This document shows positions 1 to 10,100 of a stretch of 64,000 nt of DNA, one piece after another. The translations under genes were made by a program, and so were the position numbers. A model generated the notes under the pieces. It had not been told where the DNA came from. It saw only the letters and a list, made by a program, of their open reading frames with translations, and ran no database searches. Where the stretch lies: contig FOBR01000006.1 of the NCBI GenBank assembly GCA_900109895.1, positions 62,001 to 126,000 on the forward strand. Direction: 5' to 3'. The number at the start of each line of letters is the position of its first letter. The stretch's first letter is position 1. This stretch comes from a bacterium A37T11. Lineage in GTDB: Bacteria > Bacteroidota > Bacteroidia > Sphingobacteriales > Sphingobacteriaceae.

Positions 1-144
1 TAAATAGAGGGATATGCGGCTGGTATCGCGATTAAGCTGGGAAGGATCCAGTAACCTGAAATGGTAGTCCATACTTTTATAGGTAACCCTGAAGGGTTGG
101 CCCTGGGATGCATATGTCTGGGATGAAAAAGGTGTTTGTTCCAT
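1..144 (-). CDS. hypothetical protein, N-terminal fragment cut by window edge
   Basis: An open frame starts with ATG at 144 and runs 48 codons to the window edge without a stop. The visible protein begins MEQTPFSSQTY and continues with an alternating polar/hydrophobic pattern (FRVTYKSMDYHFRLLD) that could be beta strands. There is no signal peptide or membrane segment. I do not recognise a family. It lies in the same direction as the membrane protein gene at 235-651, about 90 bases beyond that gene's stop, so the two may be co-transcribed. The call is uncertain because only 48 codons can be seen. Confidence 0.5.
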   Translation of the reverse strand, partial: MEQTPFSSQTYASQGQPFRVTYKSMDYHFRLLDPSQLNRDTSRISLYL

Positions 145-234
145 AATCTGTCGCTAAAGATAGAAAATGTTTTACTAATTTTTTAAGCCTTTTAAACCTT
201 TAAAGATAGATGCCTGATATACTGATTGATTTTT

Positions 235-651
235 TTATTTCAATGGAGGGCGCATGGCAATTATTTTGTCTACGATATAAGGACTAAAGCCTCGCCAAGG
301 AAGGGGGTGCTTAAATTCCTGATAGTGCAGGTCAAAACTATTCCCGCTATGATACATCAAAACTTTAGCAATGCTGTCATTGGTTACCGAGAATTCAAAT
401 TCATTGGACTGAATGGTGCCTGCTCTGGAACGAAGGCCTTCTTGAATGAGTTTACCTTCGTAAGTCTTAAAAAGATTGCCTTTTAATACGACATAATTTA
501 GCTGGCCTGATTTTACCCCTTCGCCAAATACGTAATAATAATTCCACCACAAAGCGATTGCACTAATACCTACGATAATGAGGACTAATAGGACCACGAA
601 TTTGGTTATCCCCCTTTTTTTACTACCTATCTCATTTGGTAATTCAGCCAT
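235..651 (-). CDS. single-pass membrane protein of unknown function
   Basis: This 138-residue protein has a short charged N-terminus (about residues 1-16, ending SKKRG), one strong membrane segment at about residues 17-36 (KFVVLLVLIIVGISAIALWW) and a roughly 100-residue extracytoplasmic domain. The domain includes YVVLKGNLFKTYEGKLIQEG and LHYQEFKHPLPWRG, probably a small beta-rich fold. It resembles a conserved Bacteroidota protein that databases often label 6-phosphogluconate dehydrogenase by mistake; no dehydrogenase motif is present here. It sits directly downstream of the response regulator at 699-1337 on the same strand, 47 bases away, so co-transcription is plausible. Function unknown. 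Confidence 0.75.
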   Translation of the reverse strand: MAELPNEIGSKKRGITKFVVLLVLIIVGISAIALWWNYYYVFGEGVKSGQLNYVVLKGNLFKTYEGKLIQEGLRSRAGTIQSNEFEFSVTNDSIAKVLMYHSGNSFDLHYQEFKHPLPWRGFSPYIVDKIIAMRPPLK

Positions 652-698
652 AATTTTTGATTAATATGATATCAAATGTAAAAATATTTTGCTTGCGT

Positions 699-1337
699 TT
701 AGGTATACATCTTAAATTTTTCGATCAGATCCGGGATGTTGTTTACCTGCAATTTTTCAAAAATGCGGTTTTTATAGGTACTCACTGTAGAGGTACTGAG
801 TTTAAGGGAATTTGAAACGTCCTGTACACCGAGGCCTTTTATTAGAAACTGGGCCACTTCGACTTCCCGGTTTGACAGGCGCGTCAGGGGATTTTCGTTA
901 TGTAATTTTGATTTGCCATTGATGAGGTTATTAAATATAAGATCTTTTACAGCCTCACTCATGTATTTCCCACCATGTAACACAGTTTCTATGGCATCCT
1001 TAATTTGCGCTTTGTTTGAATTTTTATGCAAATACCCAACCGCTCCGGCTTGCATATAACGAACGGCATACAAAGTTTCATCATACGAAGAATAAACCAA
1101 CACCTTTAAATCAGGTTGCTTAAGCAATACTTGTTCAAGCATCTGGATATTGTTTCCTCCAGGCATGTTGATGTCCAGTATAAGCAATTTATAGTGCTTA
1201 TTAGATAACATCTCCATCATCCCTTCAAAATTCTCCGCCTGTTCAATGTTGGCAATTGGCAACACTTCTTTGATCACGATAGACGCACCTAAACGAACCA
1301 CGCCATGATCATCCGCTATTAATATTTCTGTTCCCAT
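699..1337 (-). CDS. NarL/LuxR-type response regulator (orphan)
   Basis: This 212-residue protein has a receiver domain (about residues 1-120) and a LuxR-type helix-turn-helix (about 145-210). The acidic pair is D9-D10 (ILIADDH) and the likely phospho-acceptor is D55 in LILDINMPGG. Receiver switch residues are seen in LVYSSYDE and YLHKNS. The DNA-binding half shows the family pattern LSNREVEVAQFLIKGLGVQDVSNSL with STSTVSTYKNRIFEKL. It should act in the cytoplasm as a phosphorylation-controlled transcription factor. No histidine kinase is adjacent, so its partner is elsewhere. A small inverted repeat 32 bases upstream could be an autoregulatory site. Family confident, regulon unknown. Confidence 0.93.
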   Translation of the reverse strand: MGTEILIADDHGVVRLGASIVIKEVLPIANIEQAENFEGMMEMLSNKHYKLLILDINMPGGNNIQMLEQVLLKQPDLKVLVYSSYDETLYAVRYMQAGAVGYLHKNSNKAQIKDAIETVLHGGKYMSEAVKDLIFNNLINGKSKLHNENPLTRLSNREVEVAQFLIKGLGVQDVSNSLKLSTSTVSTYKNRIFEKLQVNNIPDLIEKFKMYT

Positions 1338-1368
1338 ATTTAGGAGATGAATTATTCTATCTATAGCT

Positions 1369-1382
1369 TGTCATCAATGACA
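1369..1382. promoter_or_regulatory. short dyad upstream of the response regulator
   Basis: TGTCAT and ATGACA form a perfect 6-base dyad around a 2-base spacer, within the 252-base gap between the divergent response regulator and aconitase genes. It lies 32 bases before the regulator's ATG. LuxR-type regulators often bind such short dyads, so autoregulation is possible, but one dyad of this size can arise by chance. Confidence 0.3.
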
Positions 1383-1589
1383 GGTCTTATAGTTAGATTA
1401 CTACAAAGTTTCATAATTTTACGGATATATTCAAATATTTTACAAAATGTAATTTTTAATTAGGAAGGATGCTAGTAAACACTAAGTTTAGAATATTTCC
1501 AAATAACATCTATTCACGGTAAGATTTAGGTTTTTGCCTAGATATTCGTACATTCGCTGCACTTTGACCTTAAAAATACAATAAAGCAT

Positions 1590-3854
1590 ATGGCATTTGA
1601 TATAGAGATGATTAAAGCTGTTTATGGCCGTTATGAAAGCCGCCTTGCAGCTGCTCGTAAATTGGTTGGTAAACCGCTTACATTAACAGAAAAAATTTTA
1701 TACACCCATTTATGGCAAGGGGATGCCACTGAAGTGTATGGACGTGGTAAATCATATGTCGATTTTACGCCAGATCGCGTTGCTATGCAAGATGCAACGG
1801 CTCAAATGGCACTATTGCAGTTTATGCAGGCGGGCCGCCCTAAAGTGGCTGTACCATCAACCGTTCACTGTGATCACCTTATCCAAGCGAAGGTTGGTGC
1901 GGCAACTGACCTGGCTGTAGCAACTCATGAAAGTAGTGAGGTATTTGATTTTTTAGGATCAGTTTCTAACAAATATGGTATCGGCTTTTGGAAACCCGGA
2001 GCCGGCATTATCCATCAGGTGGTACTTGAAAACTATGCTTTTCCTGGAGGTATGATGATCGGGACGGATTCGCACACAGTAAACGCTGGTGGATTGGGCA
2101 TGCTGGCCATCGGTGTTGGCGGTGCAGATGCATGTGATGTGATGGCTGGTTTGCCTTGGGAACTTAAATTTCCTAAATTGATTGGCGTAAAACTTACGGG
2201 TAAGTTAAGTGGTTGGACTGCTCCAAAAGATGTGATTTTAAAGGTGGCGGGTATATTGACCGTAAAAGGGGGGACGGGCGCCATTGTTGAATATTTTGGT
2301 GAGGGTGCACAGGCACTTTCTGCTACAGGTAAAGGTACCATTTGTAATATGGGAGCTGAAATTGGCGCTACGACCTCCACCTTCGGATACGATGAATCGA
2401 TGGAGCGCTATCTGCGGGCTACAAATCGCTCCGATGTGGCCGATGCTGCCAATGCGATCAAAGAGCATCTCAATGCTGATCCGGAAGTATATGCTGAACC
2501 TGAAAAATATTTTGATCAGCTTATTGAGATTAACCTTTCAGAATTGGAACCTCACCTCAATGGGCCTTTTACACCCGATTTGGCCACCCCGGTATCCAAG
2601 ATGAAGGAAGAGGCAACCAAAAATGGTTGGCCTTTAAAAGTAGAATGGGGCCTAATAGGTTCCTGCACCAATTCTTCATACGAAGACTTGTCACGCGCCG
2701 CTTCAATTGCTAAACAGGCTGTTGATAAGGGCTTGGTGACCAAGGCTGACTTTGGCATAAATCCGGGATCAGAACAGGTTCGTTATACCGCAGACCGGGA
2801 TGGACTGCTTGATACATTTACAGATTTGAATGCAACTATCTTTACCAACGCTTGTGGTCCTTGTATTGGGATGTGGGCACGCGTGGGTGCTGAAAAGGCT
2901 GAAAAGAACACGATTGTTCATTCATTTAACCGCAATTTTGCCAAGCGTGCTGACGGTAATCCAAATACCTATGCCTTTGTAGCCTCACCTGAAATGGTGG
3001 CTGCCATTGCCATCGCAGGCGATCTATCTTTTAATCCGATCACGGATACGCTGATCAATAACAAAGGGGAAGCGGTAAAATTAGATGCACCGGTAGGCGA
3101 CGAATTGCCTAACAGAGGTTTTGCTGTAGAAGATGCCGGCTATCAGGCACCGGCTGCTGATGGTAGCAATGTGACGGTGGCAGTTTCCCCTTCTTCTGAT
3201 CGTTTGCAACTGCTCGATCCGTTCCCTGCCTGGGAAGGTACCGATTTGTATGGTCTTAAATTGCTCATCAAAGCAAAAGGAAAATGTACCACTGACCACA
3301 TTTCCATGGCTGGGCCTTGGTTAAAATACCGTGGTCATTTGGATAACATTTCCAACAATATGCTTATTGGGGCAGTGAATTATTTTAACGAAAAAACAGA
3401 TTGTGTCAAAAATCAGCTGACAGGCGCATACGGACCTGTACCGGCCACTCAACGTGCTTACAAGGCGGCAGGCATAGGCTCTATCGTGGTGGGCGATGAG
3501 AATTACGGTGAAGGTTCTTCGCGTGAACATGCAGCTATGGAACCACGGCACCTCGGCGTTAGAGCCGTATTGGTTAAATCTTTTGCCCGGATACACGAAA
3601 CCAACCTGAAAAAGCAGGGTATGCTGGGCTTGACTTTTGCCGATAAAAGTGATTATGATAAAATTCAGGAATCGGATACCATTGACATCACGGGCTTGAC
3701 ATCTTTTGCACCTAATGTACCGCTGAAACTTATTTTTACCCATGCAGACGGATCAGTTGATGAGATTTTGGCTAATCATAGTTATAATGAGCAGCAAATT
3801 GAATGGTTTAAGGCTGGTGGAGCATTAAACATTATCCGCAGCCAGTTAGCCTAA
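1590..3854 (+). CDS. acn: aconitate hydratase (mitochondrial-type)
   Basis: Cytoplasmic TCA-cycle enzyme interconverting citrate and isocitrate through cis-aconitate with a [4Fe-4S] cluster. At 754 residues it matches the mitochondrial-type family rather than the longer AcnA/IRP1 or AcnB types. The cluster ligands are visible: C359 in GSCTNSS, and C422 and C425 in [10 protein letters not shown], close to mature mitochondrial numbering. Other family motifs are [34 protein letters not shown] and, in the C-terminal swivel domain, [14 protein letters not shown]. The ATG at 1590 begins MAFDIEMIK. It is transcribed alone, divergently from the response regulator, with an AT-rich hairpin after the stop. 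No frame damage is seen. Confidence 0.98.
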   Translation: MAFDIEMIKAVYGRYESRLAAARKLVGKPLTLTEKILYTHLWQGDATEVYGRGKSYVDFTPDRVAMQDATAQMALLQFMQAGRPKVAVPSTVHCDHLIQAKVGAATDLAVATHESSEVFDFLGSVSNKYGIGFWKPGAGIIHQVVLENYAFPGGMMIGTDSHTVNAGGLGMLAIGVGGADACDVMAGLPWELKFPKLIGVKLTGKLSGWTAPKDVILKVAGILTVKGGTGAIVEYFGEGAQALSATGKGTICNMGAEIGATTSTFGYDESMERYLRATNRSDVADAANAIKEHLNADPEVYAEPEKYFDQLIEINLSELEPHLNGPFTPDLATPVSKMKEEATKNGWPLKVEWGLIGSCTNSSYEDLSRAASIAKQAVDKGLVTKADFGINPGSEQVRYTADRDGLLDTFTDLNATIFTNACGPCIGMWARVGAEKAEKNTIVHSFNRNFAKRADGNPNTYAFVASPEMVAAIAIAGDLSFNPITDTLINNKGEAVKLDAPVGDELPNRGFAVEDAGYQAPAADGSNVTVAVSPSSDRLQLLDPFPAWEGTDLYGLKLLIKAKGKCTTDHISMAGPWLKYRGHLDNISNNMLIGAVNYFNEKTDCVKNQLTGAYGPVPATQRAYKAAGIGSIVVGDENYGEGSSREHAAMEPRHLGVRAVLVKSFARIHETNLKKQGMLGLTFADKSDYDKIQESDTIDITGLTSFAPNVPLKLIFTHADGSVDEILANHSYNEQQIEWFKAGGALNIIRSQLA

Positions 3855-3893
3855 TTGATAACTGTTAATAAAAATTTATGCCCCAATCCTTGC

Positions 3894-3912
3894 ATCATAA
3901 CAATTTTATGAT
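3894..3912 (+). terminator. AT-rich hairpin after acn
   Basis: ATCATAA and TTATGAT form a 7-bp stem around a 5-base loop, followed by TTATATTT. It lies 40 bases after the acn stop and before the next gene at 3960. It could be a weak intrinsic terminator, though the stem contains only one G-C pair. Confidence 0.4.
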
Positions 3913-3959
3913 TTATATTTATCCCAAATCCGGTAAACTAAATTTATAGTATAGCAATA

Positions 3960-4286
3960 ATGGGAGATTTTGACAACAAAGAGCGGGAAGAAGTTTTTTC
4001 CAAAAAAGTGAGGGCAGGAAAACGCACTTATTTTTTTGATGTAAAAGCTACTCGATCCAACGACTATTACGTGACCATCACAGAGAGTAAGAAGCGGTTG
4101 GAAGACGGGGTATTTATTAAACACAAGATATTTCTTTACAAAGAGGATTTTGAAAAATTTTCTGAAGGTTTGAATGAAATAGTGGGCTACATCAAGTCTC
4201 ACCAGGAGGTAATAGAAAAACGCTATGAATACAGTGAAAATGGTGCTGCTTTTGACACAAAAGAGGCCGATGATTTTTCATATTGA
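3960..4286 (+). CDS. DUF3276 PUR-family nucleic-acid-binding protein
   Basis: This 108-residue protein has the single PUR-repeat pattern found across Bacteroidota and spirochaetes. A basic stretch (VFSKKVRAGKRTYFFDVK) is followed by NDYYVTITESKKR, then KHKIFLYKEDFEKF and a helix (GLNEIVGYIKSH), about residues 13-84. The acidic tail (DTKEADDFSY) is typical of DUF3276 proteins. Relatives such as Borrelia BpuR bind single-stranded DNA and RNA, so a cytoplasmic nucleic-acid-binding role is likely; its targets here are unknown. A strong terminator follows within 65 bases, so it is probably monocistronic. Confidence 0.9.
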   Translation: MGDFDNKEREEVFSKKVRAGKRTYFFDVKATRSNDYYVTITESKKRLEDGVFIKHKIFLYKEDFEKFSEGLNEIVGYIKSHQEVIEKRYEYSENGAAFDTKEADDFSY

Positions 4287-4324
4287 TCGGGACGGTCTGT
4301 TACAACAATAAATACATACCTTAT

Positions 4325-4350
4325 AAAAGCCCCGGATTCGGGGCTTTTTT
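4325..4350 (+). terminator. strong rho-independent terminator
   Basis: AAAAGCCCCG and CGGGGCTTTT form a perfect 10-bp stem with loop GATT, and the T run continues two bases further. It lies 39 bases after the DUF3276 stop and just before the metallopeptidase gene, separating the two. The A-rich 5' arm means it could also stop transcription on the other strand. Confidence 0.92.
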
Positions 4351-4395
4351 ATTTAAATGCTATTTTTGTATTTATTCGGTATTTATATTCGCGGC

Positions 4396-5259
4396 ATGGA
4401 ATGGAAAGGTAAAAGACAAAGCGACAATTTTGAGGACCGAAGAGGCATGTCTGGTCGGAAAATGGCTTTTGGAGGCGGCGCCGGAGCAATTATCATTGCA
4501 CTAATCGCCTATTTTTTGGGAGGAGATCCCAATCAGGTGCTCAACCAATTGCAACAGGGAGGTACAGATACAGCTACGAGTAATGGCCCCCTAGAGCTGA
4601 GTAAGGAAGAGCAGGAACTGACAGAATTTGTTCGGGTAGTACAGGCCAGTACCGAAGACGTTTGGTCTGAATTGTTCAAAAGGCAGGATGAAAACTATGT
4701 GGCAGACTCCTTGGTTTTATACCGGGAAGGCACCAGTACCGATGGCTGTGGTTTTGGCCAATCGGCCATGGGGCCTTTTTATTGCGGGGGTGACCAAAAA
4801 GTATATCTGGATCTTGGATTTAATAATGAGCTAAAATCAAGGTTTGGCGCGACGGGCGAGTTTGCCTTGGCGTATGTCATTGCGCATGAGGTAGGCCACC
4901 ACATCCAGAAATTGACCGGAACCTTAGATAAAGCTAATCAGCAACAAGCCCGAATGAGTGAGAAGGAAGCAAACCGGATTCAGGTTAAAACTGAGCTTCA
5001 GGCCGATTTCTATGCAGGTATCTGGGCACATTATGCCAATAAAAACTCGGAAGTGCGCATTGATGCCAATGATATCGATGCGGGTTTACAGGCAGCGGCA
5101 GCTGTGGGAGATGACAAAATTCAGATGCAGGCACAAGGCCGTGTAATGCCAGATGCCTTTACACATGGCACCTCAGAACAACGTGTTTATTGGTTTAAAA
5201 AGGGTTTTACGACTGGAGATCTTTCGAAGGGCGATACTTTTAACGATCCTGACCTGTAG
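4396..5259 (+). CDS. neutral zinc metallopeptidase (YpfJ/KPN_02809 family)
   Basis: This is a 287-residue membrane-anchored protein. I start it at the ATG at 4396 because family members begin MxWxGxRxSDNxEDRR and this reads MEWKGKRQSDNFEDRR; the upstream in-frame codons lie against the terminator. A membrane segment follows at about residues 23-43 (MAFGGGAGAIIIALIAYFLG). The catalytic zinc motif is H164-E165-V-G-H168 in VIAHEVGHHIQK. Family features CGFGQSAMGPFYC and QADFYAGIWAHYA (likely third ligand region) are present. The physiological substrate of this family is poorly defined. The 3' end overlaps the next gene on the opposite strand by 20 bases. Confidence 0.93.
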   Translation: MEWKGKRQSDNFEDRRGMSGRKMAFGGGAGAIIIALIAYFLGGDPNQVLNQLQQGGTDTATSNGPLELSKEEQELTEFVRVVQASTEDVWSELFKRQDENYVADSLVLYREGTSTDGCGFGQSAMGPFYCGGDQKVYLDLGFNNELKSRFGATGEFALAYVIAHEVGHHIQKLTGTLDKANQQQARMSEKEANRIQVKTELQADFYAGIWAHYANKNSEVRIDANDIDAGLQAAAAVGDDKIQMQAQGRVMPDAFTHGTSEQRVYWFKKGFTTGDLSKGDTFNDPDL

Positions 5260-5401
5260 GTCTATTGAAAATCCCAACGATAAAAGCCAACAGAGCAAAG
5301 ATTAATACTATATTAAATAATCCTTTAAGGGCATAAAAGAAAATTCCAATACCCCATCCTATTAATAGGATGATTCCTGCTATAAATAAGATGCTGCGCA
5401 T
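5240..5401 (-). CDS. small lmo0937/DUF5670-type membrane protein
   Basis: This 53-residue hydrophobic protein begins MRSILFIAGIILLIGWGIG and has two membrane segments, about residues 4-22 and 28-46 (FNIVLIFALLAFIVGIF). The size, the MRSIL start and the two-helix hairpin match the lmo0937 family of small membrane proteins, whose function is unknown. A longer form would start at a TTG at 5422; the ATG at 5401 gives the family's usual N-terminus and is preferred. Its 3' end overlaps the convergent metallopeptidase gene by 20 bases, and no terminator lies between them. Confidence 0.75.
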   Translation of the reverse strand: MRSILFIAGIILLIGWGIGIFFYALKGLFNIVLIFALLAFIVGIFNRPTGQDR

Positions 5402-5442
5402 TTGTTTTACAAATATGTTCAAAGGTAATTTTTTATCTCAAA

Positions 5443-5477
5443 TTTGATGTATCTTACTGAATATTTATTTAGTTTTG
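5443..5477 (+). promoter_or_regulatory. candidate Bacteroidota promoter for pyrR-pyrB
   Basis: TAGTTTTG at 5470-5477 matches the Bacteroidota -7 consensus TAnnTTTG, and TTTG at 5443-5446 is a -33 candidate. The 23-base spacing is slightly longer than the usual 19-21. The pyrR start is 49 bases downstream. No attenuator hairpin or PyrR-binding RNA loop is obvious in this short leader. Confidence 0.45.
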
Positions 5478-5526
5478 TAAAATTTATATGAAAATCATCA
5501 AATTAAATCTGGACAAATAATCATTG

Positions 5527-6075
5527 ATGCAACAGTCAATCCTATTAAGCGGCCCAAAATTTAGTATTACTATCAAGCGCCTCTGTCATCAGCTGATTGA
5601 AAGTCACGATGACTTTTCTGGCTCAGTGCTCATTGGAATCCAACCAAGAGGTATTTATTTGGCCAAGCGGATTGCGGAAGAACTTAAAGTAATTCTTGGG
5701 TTGGACACACTGCTTATTGGTGAATTGGACATCACATTTTTCAGAGACGATTTTAGAAGGAAAGACAGCGGCCCACTGGTGCCCAGCAGCACCAATATTA
5801 ATTTTATTGTTGAAAACAAAAAGGTCATACTGATAGATGATGTATTGTGGACGGGCCGCACCATCCGATCTGCTCTTGATGCGATCCAATCTTTTGGACG
5901 CCCAGAAAAAGTGGAGCTTTTAACCTTGGTAGATCGTCGTTTTTCACGGCATTTGCCGATTGAACCCGATTATATCGGTATCCAAGTGGATACCATCAAT
6001 TCACAAAAGGTGATCGTAAGTTGGAAGGAAACAGACGGTATTGATGAGATTAAACTGTTAACAGAAAGCGAATAA
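5527..6075 (+). CDS. pyrR: PyrR-type uracil phosphoribosyltransferase / pyr regulator
   Basis: This 182-residue protein is the length of PyrR, a type I phosphoribosyltransferase fold. The PRPP-binding loop is VILIDDVLWTGRT at about residues 100-112, with the fold's LIGIQPRGIYLAKRI substrate loop near residue 38 and a C-terminal VDRRFSRHLPIEPDYIG. In Firmicutes PyrR binds pyr mRNA and also makes UMP from uracil and PRPP; in Bacteroidota the RNA-binding role is less certain. The ATG at 5527 is chosen over the adjacent TTG at 5524. pyrB follows 12 bases later, supporting a pyrimidine role. Confidence 0.93.
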   Translation: MQQSILLSGPKFSITIKRLCHQLIESHDDFSGSVLIGIQPRGIYLAKRIAEELKVILGLDTLLIGELDITFFRDDFRRKDSGPLVPSSTNINFIVENKKVILIDDVLWTGRTIRSALDAIQSFGRPEKVELLTLVDRRFSRHLPIEPDYIGIQVDTINSQKVIVSWKETDGIDEIKLLTESE

Positions 6076-6087
6076 TATAAAGGTTTC

Positions 6088-7023
6088 ATGCCAACAGAAA
6101 CACACCAGTTAAGCACCCCGCATTTATTGGGGATTAAAGACCTGAATGAACAGGACATTCAGCTTATTTTTGAAACTGCAGATACGTTTAAGGACGTACT
6201 GAACCGGCCCATTAAAAAGGTGCCCTCCCTCCGTGACTTGACAATTGCCAATATTTTCTTTGAAAATTCTACCCGTACCCGCTTGTCTTTTGAACTGGCA
6301 GAAAAACGGCTGTCAGCTGATGTTGTTAATTTTGCTGCTTCTTCTTCATCGGTTAGTAAAGGTGAAACATTGGTAGATACGGTTAATAATATCCTGGCCA
6401 TGAAAGTGGATATGGTGGTTATGCGCCACCCGTATGCAGGCGCCGGTATTTTTTTAAGTAAACATGTCAAGGCACAAATAGTTAATGCGGGCGATGGTGC
6501 GCACGAACATCCTACGCAGGCACTACTGGATGCTTTCTCAATACGCGAGCGGTATGGCGACGTGGCCGGAAAGAGAATAGCCATTATCGGCGATATTTTG
6601 CATTCCAGGGTAGCTCTTTCCAATATTTTGTGCTTGCAGAAACTGGGTGCTGAAGTTCGGGTATGCGGCCCGGCTACATTAATCCCTAAACACATTGCTT
6701 CATTAGGGGTTAAAACAGAATCCAACCTGATCAAAGCGTTGGAGTGGTGCGATGTGGCCAATATGTTGCGTATTCAATTGGAACGGCAGGATATAAATTA
6801 TTTCCCTTCATTGAGAGAGTACGCCATGCTATATGGGCTAAATAAGTCTATTTTGGATGCTTTGCCCAAGCAAATTACCATTATGCACCCCGGCCCCATC
6901 AATCGGGGCGTTGAAATTACCAGCGATGTAGCCGACAGCCAGCATTCCATTATCCTTAACCAAGTTGAGAACGGCGTTGCCATTCGCATGGCCGTTCTTT
7001 ACCTCTTAGCCGGAAAACGTTAA
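6088..7023 (+). CDS. pyrB: aspartate carbamoyltransferase catalytic subunit
   Basis: Cytoplasmic enzyme joining carbamoyl phosphate and L-aspartate to form carbamoyl-aspartate, the first committed step of pyrimidine synthesis. At 311 residues it has the normal catalytic-chain length. The carbamoyl-phosphate site S61-T-R-T-R65 (FENSTRTRLSFE), the MRHPYAGAG segment, H141-P-T-Q144 with ALLDAF, and the aspartate-site HPGPINRGVEI are all present. It starts 12 bases after pyrR and the pair forms a two-gene unit. No pyrI regulatory chain is nearby, as expected where PyrB works as a free trimer. Confidence 0.98.
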   Translation: MPTETHQLSTPHLLGIKDLNEQDIQLIFETADTFKDVLNRPIKKVPSLRDLTIANIFFENSTRTRLSFELAEKRLSADVVNFAASSSSVSKGETLVDTVNNILAMKVDMVVMRHPYAGAGIFLSKHVKAQIVNAGDGAHEHPTQALLDAFSIRERYGDVAGKRIAIIGDILHSRVALSNILCLQKLGAEVRVCGPATLIPKHIASLGVKTESNLIKALEWCDVANMLRIQLERQDINYFPSLREYAMLYGLNKSILDALPKQITIMHPGPINRGVEITSDVADSQHSIILNQVENGVAIRMAVLYLLAGKR

Positions 7024-7063
7024 TTAACATACTTTAACAAGATGGGCATATTATTTGATACCA

Positions 7064-7094
7064 TTGTCCGTTAAAGAACAAAGTTGTAACTTCG
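7064..7094 (+). promoter_or_regulatory. candidate promoter of the TPR-barrel-TonB operon
   Basis: TTG at 7064-7066 and TAACTTCG at 7087-7094 match the Bacteroidota -33 and -7 elements with 20-base spacing. The ATG of the TPR gene is 31 bases further on. It lies between pyrB and the envelope gene run. Confidence 0.6.
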
Positions 7095-7124
7095 CCGTTT
7101 AGAACTAGAACATTATTTATAGAT

Positions 7125-10100
7125 ATGCTCAAAAATCTCCCGCTGGCCATTCTTCTGCTCAGCTTTTTCAGTACGAATCTTTCTGCTCAGCAAAATGCCT
7201 GGCAAGACCTTGACCAGGCTTACAATACGGGCATGGAATTATATGAAAGGGGCAAATATACTGCTGCTTCTGAGCAGTTCAACAAAGTGGAAACCTCCCG
7301 GATCAAATCTGTACTGCAGGAAGATGAACAAGGCAAAGTAAGCTTATTAAAAGAAAATGCCCGATTCTACCAGGCGGTATGTGCACTTGAATTAGGTAAT
7401 TGGAATTCCGAGGAACAATTTTTAAAATATATTCGGGACTATCCGGTAAGTGCTAATTCAAAGGCTGCCTTTTACCAAGTAGGTCGATCTTATTTTGCTA
7501 AAAAGAATTATCCAAAAGCCATTGAATGGTTTCGCAAGATTGGATCTGGCAGCTTAAGTGGTAGTGAAAACACCGAATACCGATTTAAGCTTGCTTATTC
7601 GCTTTTCATGACTAAAGATTACAGGGAAGCAAAGCCACTATTTGCGAAGTTAAAGGATGAAAACAATCGGTATACCGAATCTGCTATTTATTATTATGCG
7701 TACCTGTGTTATACAGATGGTGAATATAAAGCTGCGCTAACGGAATTTGAAAAATTAAAAGGGTCTAAAACGTTTGAGACTTCTTACCCCTATTATATTA
7801 CGGCACTATATTTTTTGGATAAACGATATGACGATGTGCTGGCCTACGCGCTGCCTATCCTGGAGACAACCAAACAAGAGCATGAAACGGATTTGTTCAG
7901 GATTATCGGCGCTACATATTTTGCCAAAAATGACCTGATCAAAGCCAACGAATACTACGAAAAATTTCAGGCTGGCGACCAGGGCAAGACGCAAAATAAC
8001 CAGGATAGCTACCAAATAGGTTATACGGCATATAAGTTAAAAAACTACGAAAAAGGCATCCATGAACTTGAAAAGCTGGACACGGCCGACGCCTATTATC
8101 AAAGCGGTATGGTTGCTCTGGGCGATGCTTTCTTAAAAACCGGCAATAAACAAAGCGCCCGCAATGCTTTTTTCAGTGCATCTAAACTTGATTATGATCC
8201 TGCCCTGAAGGAAGAAGGACTATTTAACTATGCCAAACTTTCATACGAGCTTGAATTTCATCAAGTAGCATTAACTGCTATACAGGAATACATTAAAACC
8301 TACCCTCGCAGCACCCGGATGGAGGAAGCGAAAACATTGTTGGCTGAGGTGTTGCTGAGCACAAAAAACTACCGTGCTGCGGTTGACATCCTGGAGTCCC
8401 TTAAAAAACGCAGCCCCGAAGCCAATGCGGCTTACCAGAAAATGACTTTTTACCGCGGGTTGGAATTTTATAACGAGCGGGCTTTTGAAAATGCCATATC
8501 TATGCTGATGCGATCAGAATCATATCCTATTGACCCTGAGATACTAGCACTCGCTACCTATTGGAAAGCTGAAGCCATGTATGAAGTGAGAAAATATAAG
8601 GAAGCAGTGACAAATTTTGATAAGTTCCTGCACTACCCTGCTGCCCGGAAAACAGATGTATATTATTATGCTAACTATGCGCTGGCCTATGCCGCATTTC
8701 GCAATGAAAATTTCAGCACCTCTGCCAATTATTTCGAACGGTTCCTGTCATCAAAGCAAAAAATTGATGAAAATACGCGCAATGATGCTACGGCAAGGTT
8801 AGCTGACTCTTATTTTTCCATGAAGCGATATAATGAGGCCATGGCTCTGTATGATAAACTGATTAACAGTAATTCCAAATCTCAGGATTATGCACTTTTC
8901 CAACGCGGCATTATACAGGGACTCGAAGGCAATAATACCGCCAAGCTCAATACGCTAAACGCCTTGCTGCAAAAATATCCAGAATCTAATTATGCCGATG
9001 ATGCACATTTTGAGATTCCTTACACTTATTTTTTGCAAGGAAGCCAGGACACCATTGGCCACAAAGCTTTATTGGATACCGCCATAAACGGCCTTCAGAA
9101 AATGGTGACTGACTACCCGCGTAGCAGTTATGTTCCCCGGGCATTGATGACCATCGGCTTGGTTCAGTTCAATAAAGGAAATAACGAAGCGGCAGAACAA
9201 ACATTCCGCAAAGTAGTGGACCAATATTCTACTACGCCCGAAGCTAAACAAGCCTTGCAGGCCATCCAGAACATTTATTTGGATAAGAACGATGCGGCCG
9301 GTTTTATTCAGTATGCCAATACAACCAGCATAGGCAATTTGAGTACGGCTGAACAGGACAACCTTACGTTCCAAACGGCCTATAATTTATATGCCGCGGG
9401 TAAATATACTGAGGCTGTGGAAGCTATCAATGCTTATTTTGACAAATTCCCAAAACCCATCCAGGAAAAGTATGCTCGATTTATCCGGGCAGAAAGCTTG
9501 GTAAACACTAACCATCCGGATGATGCTTTGCGGGATTATGGCATTATATTAAATGACTGGACCAGCACATATACCGAGCGGGCATTGGTGAGTGTTGCTA
9601 ACCTTTACCTGAAACAGAAAAAATACAACGAAGCCATTGTACACCTAAAAAAGCTGGAACTGACCAGCGAATACCGTACTCATTATGGCTTTGCGGTAAC
9701 TAACCTGATGATCTGTTATTTTCACCTTGGCGACTGGGATTTGACGCTGCAGTATGCTAGGTTGCTTAAAGATTATGAAAAAGCCTCTGATGAAGACAAA
9801 GCCCTTTCCAGTTTATATGCCGCCAAGGCTTACCTAAGCAAGGGGGATACTGCAAACGGTGAGAAAGAGCTGCGGTTAGCCTCGCTTTTGAGCAAAACCG
9901 AAACTGCAGCAGAGGCTACTTACAAGCTTGGGCAGCTACAATTTGAAGCAAAAGCCTTTAAAACGGCCCAGAAGACGGCTTTTGAAGTGATTAACAATAT
10001 GTCATCCTACGACTACTGGGTGGCTAAAAGTTTTATCTTACTGGCAGATACGTACACAAAGCTGAAAGATGACTTCCAGGCAAAAAGTACGCTGCAGAGT

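Noticed and set aside
3321-3743. 140-codon frame opposite acn
   Set aside because: Fully antisense to conserved aconitase sequence, rich in Cys/Phe/Ile shadow residues, no recognisable motif.
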